Source: an uncultured Ignavibacterium sp. (GTDB taxonomy: Bacteria; Bacteroidota; Ignavibacteria; Ignavibacteriales; Ignavibacteriaceae). Taken from it: a DNA stretch of 60,441 nucleotides. Under the pieces are notes generated by a model. It was not told the DNA's origin and did no database searches. It was given only the letters and a program-made list of their open reading frames with translations. The stretch covers positions 1 to 60,441 of the forward strand of contig CALEBT010000034.1 in the NCBI GenBank assembly GCA_937942875.1, written 5' to 3'. The position numbers and the translations under genes were made by a program. Shown here one piece after another: positions 49,376-56,914 of the stretch (the stretch's first letter is position 1; every line of letters starts with the position of its first letter).

Positions 49376-50311
49376 ATGCAGGAAGAAAAGCTCAGACTTG
49401 AAGATTTATTAAACAATACCGCTCTACCAGAAAAAGATGATAAAATAAATTCTGTTGCAATCATCGGTGCAGGAATTATGGGACAAGGAATTGCGCAAAC
49501 AATCTCTTCTGCAGGAATAGAAGTAATTGTTATCGAAAAAACTCAGGAGAGATTAGAGTGGGCTAAAAATCAGCTTGCGGATAACATTGATAAAGAAATT
49601 AAACGTTGGGCAATGACTAATTCAGATAAAAAGGCAATTTTTAGCAGAATAACTTGGGAAGTAGATATTAACAAAATTAGTGACTGCGACCTGGTTATTG
49701 AAGCCGTAGATGAAGATTTTGATTTGAAAGTAAAAATATTTAAGGATATGGACTCCATTGCTAAAAAAGAGGCAATTTTTGTCTCAAATACCTCTACATT
49801 AAGCTTAACTAAAATTTCAGAGTCCACCAATAGAGCTGACAAAGTAATTGGAATTCACTTCTTAAATCCGGTCCCAAAAGTTACAGTTGTTGAAATCGTT
49901 AAATGTTTGCACACTTCTAACGACACTGTATCAAAAGTAAAAGAATTTGCACAAAAAATTGGTAAAACTCCTGTTGAGGTTTATGAATATCCCGGATTTG
50001 TCACAACCAGAGCAATAGTCCCTTTGCTAAATGAAGCAATGTATATTTTGCTTGAAGGAGTTGCAACCGCCAAAGATATTGACACCGCAATGAGATTAGG
50101 ATATAATTTTCAATATGGTCCATTGGAAATGGCAGATATGATGGGACTTGATGAAGTTCTTGCCTGGATGGAAACTCTTTGGAAAACTTTGGGTGAACCA
50201 CGATACAGAGCCTGCCCGATTCTCAGAAAGTTGGTAAGAGAACAAAAATTAGGTAGAAAGACTGGAGAAGGTTTCTATAAATACGACGAGTTCGGTAATA
50301 AAATTCAGTAA
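49376..50311 (+). CDS. 3-hydroxyacyl-CoA (3-hydroxybutyryl-CoA) dehydrogenase
   Basis: 311 residues, a stand-alone short-form enzyme. The Rossmann motif IIGAGIMGQGIAQ lies near residue 28, the acidic VIEAVDED follows, and the catalytic histidine is in GIHFLNPVPKVTVVEIV, with FVTTRAIVPLLNEAM and the C-terminal GRKTGEGFYKY. It oxidises 3-hydroxyacyl-CoA with NAD. About 20 residues before the Rossmann fold are extra. First gene of a plus-strand group with ackA, an SDR and a flavoprotein. Its role in butyrate metabolism or beta-oxidation is not decided by the sequence. Confidence 0.92.
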   Translation: MQEEKLRLEDLLNNTALPEKDDKINSVAIIGAGIMGQGIAQTISSAGIEVIVIEKTQERLEWAKNQLADNIDKEIKRWAMTNSDKKAIFSRITWEVDINKISDCDLVIEAVDEDFDLKVKIFKDMDSIAKKEAIFVSNTSTLSLTKISESTNRADKVIGIHFLNPVPKVTVVEIVKCLHTSNDTVSKVKEFAQKIGKTPVEVYEYPGFVTTRAIVPLLNEAMYILLEGVATAKDIDTAMRLGYNFQYGPLEMADMMGLDEVLAWMETLWKTLGEPRYRACPILRKLVREQKLGRKTGEGFYKYDEFGNKIQ

Positions 50312-50333
50312 AAATTTTTTGAAGGATAATTAA

Positions 50334-51530
50334 ATGAAAGTCTTAGTTTTAAATTGTGGCAGCTCATCAATAAAATATCAGTTTATAGATACAGATAAAA
50401 AATTTGCTCTTGCTAAAGGAATGGTTGATAGAATTGGGATGTCAGGAGCTGTTCTCTCTCAATCTCGATATGACGGAAATAAAATTAAAATCAGTGGTGA
50501 AATTCTTGACCACCAAATAGCTATCGAATACGTCCTTGCTGTCTTATTAAGTAAAAATCACGGAGTTATTGATGACAAAAAAGATATAGAAGCAGTAGGT
50601 CATCGGGTTGTACACGGTGGTGAAAGTTTTACAGGTTCTGTTTTTATTACTGATGAAGTGGTCAATGTTCTTCAGGAAAATATTGAATTAGCTCCGTTGC
50701 ACAATCCACCAAACATTAAGGGTATTCAGGCAGTAACAAGGATTTTACCAGGTACTCCGCAAGTTGGAGTATTCGATACTGCTTTTCATTCTCATATGCC
50801 ACCAAGCTCTTATTTATATGGAATTCCCTATGAGCTTTATAAAAAGCATAAGATAAGAAGATACGGATTTCACGGAACTTCTCATCTTTATGTTTCAAGA
50901 AAAGCAGCAGAAATGTTGAATAAAAAAATAGATTCTTTAAAAATAATTACTGCACATCTTGGTAATGGATGTAGTATGGCGGCAGTAAAGTATGGAGTAT
51001 CAATTGATACAACAATGGGATTCACCCCTCTTGAAGGACTTTTGATGGGAACAAGATGTGGTGATTTGGACCCACAGGTAATTTTGTACGTGATGGGAAA
51101 AGAAGGACTTTCATTGAACGAAGCAGCAACAATGTTAAATAAACATAGCGGACTGATTGGAATTAGCGGTGAGAGCAGTGATATGAGAGAAATTTTAGCT
51201 GCTGTGAAAGATCAGCATACCCGTTCAAAATATGCGTTCGAGATTTTCTGTCAGAGAATCAAAAAATATGTTGGAGCTTATGCCGCTGAAATGGGAGGAT
51301 TGGATGCTCTTGTTTTCACAGGTGGTATTGGTGAAAATGCAATTGAAGTAAGAGAAGAAGTTTGCAAGGATTTAGAATTCCTTGGAATTAAATTAGATGA
51401 ACTTCGTAATTCAAGCAATGAAGAATTAATATCTGCCGATTCATCAACTGTTAAAGTATTCAGAATTCCAACTAATGAAGAATTAGTTATTGCTCTTGAT
51501 ACAGCAGAAATAGTAACAAATATGAAATAA
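50334..51530 (+). CDS. ackA: acetate kinase
   Basis: 398 residues. It makes acetate and ATP from acetyl phosphate. Present are the N-terminal NCGSSSIKYQF, GHRVVHGGESF, FDTAFH, RRYGFHGTSH and the DTTMGFTPLEGLLMGTR blocks. It follows the dehydrogenase by 22 bp. No pta gene is in the window, although an acetate-yielding CoA-transferase lies at 18-19 kb. Confidence 0.97.
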   Translation: MKVLVLNCGSSSIKYQFIDTDKKFALAKGMVDRIGMSGAVLSQSRYDGNKIKISGEILDHQIAIEYVLAVLLSKNHGVIDDKKDIEAVGHRVVHGGESFTGSVFITDEVVNVLQENIELAPLHNPPNIKGIQAVTRILPGTPQVGVFDTAFHSHMPPSSYLYGIPYELYKKHKIRRYGFHGTSHLYVSRKAAEMLNKKIDSLKIITAHLGNGCSMAAVKYGVSIDTTMGFTPLEGLLMGTRCGDLDPQVILYVMGKEGLSLNEAATMLNKHSGLIGISGESSDMREILAAVKDQHTRSKYAFEIFCQRIKKYVGAYAAEMGGLDALVFTGGIGENAIEVREEVCKDLEFLGIKLDELRNSSNEELISADSSTVKVFRIPTNEELVIALDTAEIVTNMK

Positions 51531-51534
51531 TAAT

Positions 51535-52326
51535 ATGGACTTAGGTTTAAAGGGAAAAACTGTTTTAGTCACTGCATCAAGCACCGGAATAGGCAAAGCT
51601 ATTGCAGATGGTTTTGCAGCTGAAGGCGCAAATCTTGCAATTTGTTCACGATCAAAAGATAAACTAATTGAAGCAGCAGGCGATATAAAAAATAAATTCG
51701 GTCTCGAACCATTCTGGGGAGTTTGTGATCTGAATTCACGAAAAGATATCGAAACATTTTATAACGCTGTTGTTTCTAATGTTGGCAAAGTTGATATCTT
51801 AGTTAACAATTGTGGAGGACCGGTTCCCGGTTATTTTCTGGAACTACCTGAGGAATCCTGGGATGATGCTTACAAACAAGTTCTTTTGAGTGTTATAAGA
51901 TTTATTCATTTAGTTCTTCCAGATATGATCAACACTCAATGGGGAAGAATTATAAATATTACATCAGTTGCAGTTAAACAACCGGTTCATAATCTGATTC
52001 TTTCAAATTCTTTAAGAGCTGCTGTAACAGGTCTGTCTAAAACTTTAAGTAATGAATTAGCAAATAAAAATATTACAGTTAATAATGTAGCACCTGGCTA
52101 TACTTTAACTCACCGTTTATATGAATTAGCAGTAAATCGAGCTAAAACATCAGGTAAGTCACACGAAGAGATATTAACCGAAATGGCAAAGGATGTCCCA
52201 ATGAATCGTTTGGGTGCACCCGAAGAAATAGCAGCGGTTGTAGTTTTCCTGGCTTCGAAACAAGCATCTTATATTACAGGGACTACTATCCAGGTTGATG
52301 GTGGTTCAATAAAATCAATTTTCTAA
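51535..52326 (+). CDS. SDR-like protein without the catalytic tyrosine (FabG-like subgroup)
   Basis: 263 residues. The glycine motif is TASSTGIGKAI rather than TGxxxGIG, and NNCGGPVPGYF and INITSVAV are conserved. The usual YxxxK is replaced by a segment reading LILSNSLRAAVTG, so the tyrosine and lysine are missing. This is the pattern of a described FabG-like SDR subgroup with an imperfect tetrad. The C-terminus (YITGTTIQVDGG) is normal. It lies 4 bp after ackA. Activity is uncertain; it may use a different mechanism or bind substrates without reduction. Confidence 0.85.
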   Translation: MDLGLKGKTVLVTASSTGIGKAIADGFAAEGANLAICSRSKDKLIEAAGDIKNKFGLEPFWGVCDLNSRKDIETFYNAVVSNVGKVDILVNNCGGPVPGYFLELPEESWDDAYKQVLLSVIRFIHLVLPDMINTQWGRIINITSVAVKQPVHNLILSNSLRAAVTGLSKTLSNELANKNITVNNVAPGYTLTHRLYELAVNRAKTSGKSHEEILTEMAKDVPMNRLGAPEEIAAVVVFLASKQASYITGTTIQVDGGSIKSIF

Positions 52327-52337
52327 TAGAAAAATTT

Positions 52338-52354
52338 TCCTCATAAATAGAGGA
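52338..52354 (+). promoter_or_regulatory. small hairpin covering a ribosome-binding site
   Basis: TCCTC (52338-52342) and GAGGA (52350-52354) form a five-pair stem with a 7-base loop; the 3' arm is the ribosome-binding site of the flavoprotein gene. It could slow initiation. Weak and unproven. Confidence 0.35.
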
Positions 52355-52363
52355 CATTTAACG

Positions 52364-53917
52364 ATGATAAAAAAAATTGAATTGATTATTCCTCCTGAAG
52401 AATTAAACAATCATAACTACATTCTTAAAAAATCAGCTTCATTACTTCATACGGAAGTTGAAAAAATCTCTGCGTTAATTCCAATCCGAAGATCAATTGA
52501 TGCACGAAGCAGAAATGTCGTTTACAAAATAAGTTTTGATGTTTACTTAGATGAAAAGCCAAAAGAAGATAATTTTTTCATTGATTACAAGACAGTTTCA
52601 GAAAATAAAAAAGTTATAATTATTGGTTTTGGTCCAGCAGGAATGTTCTCTGCGTTGAGATTAATTGAACTTGGAATTAAACCGATAATTATTGAACGAG
52701 GTAAAGATGTAAGAAACCGGAGAAGAGATATCCGGGCAATTCATCAGGAGCATTTCGTTAATCCAGATTCTAATTATTGTTTTGGAGAAGGCGGCGCCGG
52801 CACTTTCAGCGACGGTAAGTTATACACCCGTTCTACAAAAAGAGGCGATGTAAAAAAAATTTTATCTGTATTAGTTCAACACGGAGCAAGTAAAGATATT
52901 TTGATTGATTCACATCCACATATTGGCTCAAACAAATTGCCAAAGATTGTTCAGCAAATCAGAGAAACGATAATTTCCTGTGGAGGCGAAATTCATTTTA
53001 ATTCAAAAGTAACTGACTTTGTTTTGAATAATAATAAAATGCTCGGAGTTGTTGTTAATGATAATCAGGAATTTTCAGCCAATGCAATTATTTTAGCAAC
53101 AGGACATTCAGCAAGAGATATTTATTATTTACTCCATCAAAGAAATATTCTTATTGAGCCGAAACCTTTTGCGATGGGAGTAAGAATTGAACATCCTCAA
53201 AAACTTATTGATGAAATTCAATATCACACTAAAAATAAACACGATAATCTGCCTGCAGCGAGTTACTCAATTGCCTGTAATGTGAACAATCGTGGAGTTT
53301 ATTCATTCTGTATGTGTCCTGGTGGAATTATTGTCCCCGCCTCAACTTCAAACGATGAAATAGTAGTAAATGGAATGTCTGTTTCTCGCAGAGATTCACC
53401 GTTTGCTAATTCTGGATTAGTTGTAGAAATAAACGAGAGAGATTTTGCTCACTATGAGAAATATTATCCATTCAGTGCATTGCAGCTTCAGAAAGAAATT
53501 GAGCAAAAAGCTTTCTTAATAGCAAACCAGACCCAATCTGCTCCGGCACAAAGAGTTACTGATTTTGTTAAGAATAAAATTTCTGATTCACTGCCAAAAT
53601 CATCTTACATAAGCGGATTAACATCTTACGACTTAAATCTTTTATTCCCTTCATTTATTAGTGAACGTTTGAAGAAATCACTTTTTATTTTCAACGATAA
53701 AATGAAAGGATATTATTCAGATGAGGCAATCATAGTTGCTCCGGAGTCAAGGACAAGTTCTGTTGTCAGAATTCCAAGAGATAAAACAACTTTTATGCAT
53801 ACAAAGATTGAAGCATTTTTCCCTTGTGGAGAAGGTGCGGGTTACGCAGGAGGAATTGTCTCTGCTGCTATTGATGGTGAGAATGTGGCGAATGCTGTTA
53901 AACAGTATTTGAGTTGA
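52364..53917 (+). CDS. FAD-dependent dehydrogenase of the COG2509 group
   Basis: 517 residues. A unique N-terminal domain of about 80 residues precedes the FAD motif VIIIGFGPAGMFSALR near residue 85. Typical blocks follow: NYCFGEGGAGTFSDGKLYTRS, HPHIGSNKLPKIV, SFCMCPGGIIVPA and the C-terminal FPCGEGAGYAGGIVSAA. Such proteins are widespread flavoproteins with no firm function. It closes the hydroxyacyl-CoA dehydrogenase-ackA-SDR group and ends only 9 bp from a convergent gene. Confidence 0.8.
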   Translation: MIKKIELIIPPEELNNHNYILKKSASLLHTEVEKISALIPIRRSIDARSRNVVYKISFDVYLDEKPKEDNFFIDYKTVSENKKVIIIGFGPAGMFSALRLIELGIKPIIIERGKDVRNRRRDIRAIHQEHFVNPDSNYCFGEGGAGTFSDGKLYTRSTKRGDVKKILSVLVQHGASKDILIDSHPHIGSNKLPKIVQQIRETIISCGGEIHFNSKVTDFVLNNNKMLGVVVNDNQEFSANAIILATGHSARDIYYLLHQRNILIEPKPFAMGVRIEHPQKLIDEIQYHTKNKHDNLPAASYSIACNVNNRGVYSFCMCPGGIIVPASTSNDEIVVNGMSVSRRDSPFANSGLVVEINERDFAHYEKYYPFSALQLQKEIEQKAFLIANQTQSAPAQRVTDFVKNKISDSLPKSSYISGLTSYDLNLLFPSFISERLKKSLFIFNDKMKGYYSDEAIIVAPESRTSSVVRIPRDKTTFMHTKIEAFFPCGEGAGYAGGIVSAAIDGENVANAVKQYLS

Positions 53918-53926
53918 AAAAGTTAA

Positions 53927-55246
53927 TTATTCATATCCAAAGGTAGTAATCAATAAACCGTTGCGGTTAAACTCTTTTCTTTTTTCTAATCGTCCATTAT
54001 TATAAAATTCTTCTTTCATTAGAGAGCCGTTTTCAAAGTAAGTTTTTATCCAGCCATCAAGTTTTCCTTGAGAATAATTTTCAATTTTTTCTAATGCTCC
54101 ACTGGCATAGTATGTCTGTCTCTTTCCTTTTCTCATTCCTTCTTCAATAAATTCTTCTGATTTCAAAACTCCGTTTTCGTGAAATGTTTTAAATTCACCA
54201 TAGAGAGAATTATTATTATAAGTTGCAATTGAAGCAAGGTTGCCATTAGGATGATAAGTAATTTCCGTTCCGTTTTTAAGATTATTCTGAAAAATAGTTT
54301 CTGACCTCAACACTCCATTTTCAAAATAAGTTTTTTCATTTCCGATTTTAACTCCATTTAAATAATCACTGCTAACTTTAACAATTCCGTTTTCAAAGAA
54401 TTGAAATGATCTTCCATTCAACACATTTTTTTTGTAATTCCATTGCTCTGACAGATAGCCAGATTCAAAATAAAATTTTGAAAAACCATTTTTGTTGTTA
54501 TCAACATAATATGTTTCTTCTTTAATTCTGCCAGATTGAAAATAATCTCTTCTTAATTCCTCTTTGGACTCAATTTTACCCTTATAATCAAATCGTTCTC
54601 TGTTTATTAGTTCATCACCAATATATTTATCTCTCACTCTGAGATTACCAAGTTTATCATAAATCAGCACATCACCTTCGAGTTTGTCGTTAATGAAAAA
54701 TGCTTCGAGAGCCAGTGATTTATCATTATGATAAACTCTTGTTTTTCCGTGAAGTTTTCCATCAACATATCTTCTTTCGACTTCAACATTTCCATTCTGA
54801 TAAAAAATTCTGGTGATACCCTGCAATTGTCCGCCTGAATAATTCCACTCGCCTTGCTTTTCACCGGTTTTGTAATATGTATAAGTAATTCCTTCCAGCA
54901 CACCGTTTGAATAATTTTGCTCTGCCCAAAGTTCGCCTGTTTCATAGTACCATCTTGATTTCCCTTGTCTTAATCCATTGCGATAGTTCCATTCAATTTG
55001 AACTTTTCCGTCCTCAAAGTACCAGATTGAAATTCCTTCTTCCAGTCCGTCTACAAAGTTCCACTCTTTCCAGAGTTTTCCACTTGGATAATATTCTCTG
55101 TACTTGCCATCAAGCTTTTCGTACCAATATTCTCCTTCAGTCTTTATTACTCCGTTTGGATAATAAGTTTTTCTGATCTCTTTGTTTTGAGGGTATAAAG
55201 ATTGTATCAAAACTATGATAGAAAGAAAAATTAAAGCTAATCTCAT
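53927..55246 (-). CDS. exported protein of about 17 YwqK-type (MORN-like) repeats
   Basis: 439 residues. Signal peptide (LALIFLSIIVLIQSLYPQ) and then a continuous array of roughly 17 repeats of 23-24 residues with a pattern like YYxNGxLxxExxYxxGxLxG, broken only near 200-215. Databases call these antitoxin repeats, but no toxin gene is near and the signal peptide suggests export, so I treat the label as unhelpful. The long beta-hairpin array probably binds other molecules. Last gene of a mutS-DUF1684-aroF run. Confidence 0.8.
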   Translation of the reverse strand: MRLALIFLSIIVLIQSLYPQNKEIRKTYYPNGVIKTEGEYWYEKLDGKYREYYPSGKLWKEWNFVDGLEEGISIWYFEDGKVQIEWNYRNGLRQGKSRWYYETGELWAEQNYSNGVLEGITYTYYKTGEKQGEWNYSGGQLQGITRIFYQNGNVEVERRYVDGKLHGKTRVYHNDKSLALEAFFINDKLEGDVLIYDKLGNLRVRDKYIGDELINRERFDYKGKIESKEELRRDYFQSGRIKEETYYVDNNKNGFSKFYFESGYLSEQWNYKKNVLNGRSFQFFENGIVKVSSDYLNGVKIGNEKTYFENGVLRSETIFQNNLKNGTEITYHPNGNLASIATYNNNSLYGEFKTFHENGVLKSEEFIEEGMRKGKRQTYYASGALEKIENYSQGKLDGWIKTYFENGSLMKEEFYNNGRLEKRKEFNRNGLLITTFGYE

Positions 55247-55255
55247 AATGTAAAA

Positions 55256-56272
55256 TTAGCCAATTCTTCTACCAATAATCCGGGCAATTTGCTTTATCTG
55301 ATGCATCAAATCATCAAATTGCAGTGGAGTAATTGCCTGAGGTCCATCGGATAGTGCAGAAGATGGATTATTATGAATTTCAATCATTAGTAAGTCTGTA
55401 TTTGCAGCAACTGCTGCTCTTGCCATTGCAGAGACTTTATTTCGATATCCGGTTGCGTGTGATGGATCACTGCAAACCGGAAGATGACTTTTTTCCTGAA
55501 CAGTGGTGATTGCGGAAATATCAAAAGTAAATCTAAGGTTATTATCAAAAGTTCTTATTCCCCTCTCGCACAAAATAACATTAGGATTCCCGCCAGCGAG
55601 TAAGTATTCAGCAGACATTAACCACTCTTCAATAGTTGCTGACATTCCTCGTTTTAGTAAAACTGGTTTTTGAGTTTTCGATAGGATTTTCAACAGAGGA
55701 TAGTTGTACATATTTCGGGAACCAACCTGAAAAATGTCTGTGTATTTCTCAATTAAATCAAACTGAGCAGTATCTATTATTTCAGTGACCATTAAAAGTT
55801 GATTTTCATTAGCAGCATTTCTGAGGAATTTAAGTCCATCTTCTCCTAATCCCTGAAATGAGTATGGAGAAGTTCGCGGCTTGAATGCTCCACCACGTAA
55901 AATTTTTGCTCCCGACTTTTTAACTATTTCTGCAAGTTGATGAATTTGCTCTTCACTTTCCACAGAGCAGGGACCAGCAATAATAATTATTTCCTCTCCG
56001 CCAATTTCAACATCTTTTAATTTAATTACAGTATTCTCAGGTTTAAATCTTCGACCAGCAAGTTTGTATGGCTCAGTTATCCTGAAAACATCAATAACAC
56101 CATCTAAAACTTTTATTTTACGAATATCAAAACCTGGCTGCACTCCCAAAGCTCCTAATGTAATAAACTGATCTCCAGTGGATTGATGAACATCAAAACC
56201 ATTATTATTCAACTCGTTTATGATTATTTCAAGTTTGTCTGGCGAAATATTTTTATCTACAACTACTATCAA
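55256..56272 (-). CDS. aroF: 3-deoxy-7-phosphoheptulonate synthase, type I-beta, with N-terminal ferredoxin-like (ACT-like) domain
   Basis: 338 residues. The first enzyme of the shikimate pathway. The N-terminal 70 residues form the regulatory ferredoxin-like domain seen in Thermotoga-type DAHP synthases. The barrel has IAGPCSVESEEQI, GGAFKPRTSPYSFQGLG, VLLKRGMSATIEEW and CSDPSHATGYR. The start is TTG at 56272 with AGGAG seven or eight bases upstream. Feedback by tyrosine or phenylalanine is expected from the N-terminal domain but unproven. Confidence 0.94.
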   Translation of the reverse strand: MIVVVDKNISPDKLEIIINELNNNGFDVHQSTGDQFITLGALGVQPGFDIRKIKVLDGVIDVFRITEPYKLAGRRFKPENTVIKLKDVEIGGEEIIIIAGPCSVESEEQIHQLAEIVKKSGAKILRGGAFKPRTSPYSFQGLGEDGLKFLRNAANENQLLMVTEIIDTAQFDLIEKYTDIFQVGSRNMYNYPLLKILSKTQKPVLLKRGMSATIEEWLMSAEYLLAGGNPNVILCERGIRTFDNNLRFTFDISAITTVQEKSHLPVCSDPSHATGYRNKVSAMARAAVAANTDLLMIEIHNNPSSALSDGPQAITPLQFDDLMHQIKQIARIIGRRIG

Positions 56273-56287
56273 TTTTCTCTCCTTGTA

Positions 56288-56914
56288 TCAGAATTTTTTC
56301 TCACCTGCTTTTATCTCAAAAGGAATTGAATCCTGACTTGTAGGAATAGGACAATTAAATAATTTGCTATATGCGCACAATGGATTTATAGCTCGGTTAA
56401 AATCAATTGTATATTCAAAATTTTCATCGGGATTTTTATTAAAGAATAAATATCTGCCATTCTCATAAGTCTCAATTCCGTTTGTAGCATCTTTAAACCA
56501 AAGATTATAAAATTCTCCGCCTTCAGGTAATTCAATTTTATATAAATTTAATTTAAATTCTTTTTTTCCAAAGCTAAGTAAAAAATATCCATAACGTAAA
56601 TATTCTTTCGAATCTCCATGGGTTCCAAATATTTGTACAGTTTCCGGATTATCATATTTATAAAGTTTGGATTTAAAAATATATTCAGAGCTCGGTTCAT
56701 AGAAACTTAAAGGTTTGAAGGTTATACTTGTATCTGCAAAGAAAGGAGAATTGACTCTGTCATATTCCATTCTCCAGTTTCTATCTTGTCTTTCTTCCTG
56801 AAGATTAATAATATAGATTTTATCCGGCTTTCCTTTTGAATTTTGGTCAGTACAAGTTGAACCAATAAATATTGCAGATAAAATTGTTACTGTAAGTGCT
56901 ACTTTACTTTTCAT
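56288..56914 (-). CDS. exported DUF1684 family protein
   Basis: 208 residues. A hydrophobic N-terminus ends near GSTC, which could be a lipobox though the Thr at -1 is not ideal. The DUF1684 core shows KSKLYKYDNPETVQIFGTHG, LRYGYFLLSFGK, FYNLWFKDATNGIETYENGRYL and IDFNRAINPLCAYSKLFNCPIP. DUF1684 proteins are uncharacterised, often with conserved cysteines and aspartates near the C-terminus as here. It overlaps the mutS end by 11 bp. Confidence 0.75.
   Translation of the reverse strand: MKSKVALTVTILSAIFIGSTCTDQNSKGKPDKIYIINLQEERQDRNWRMEYDRVNSPFFADTSITFKPLSFYEPSSEYIFKSKLYKYDNPETVQIFGTHGDSKEYLRYGYFLLSFGKKEFKLNLYKIELPEGGEFYNLWFKDATNGIETYENGRYLFFNKNPDENFEYTIDFNRAINPLCAYSKLFNCPIPTSQDSIPFEIKAGEKKF

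Noticed and set aside
53927-55246. A toxin-antitoxin locus based on the YwqK repeat label
   Set aside because: No toxin-like gene is adjacent and the protein has a signal peptide.
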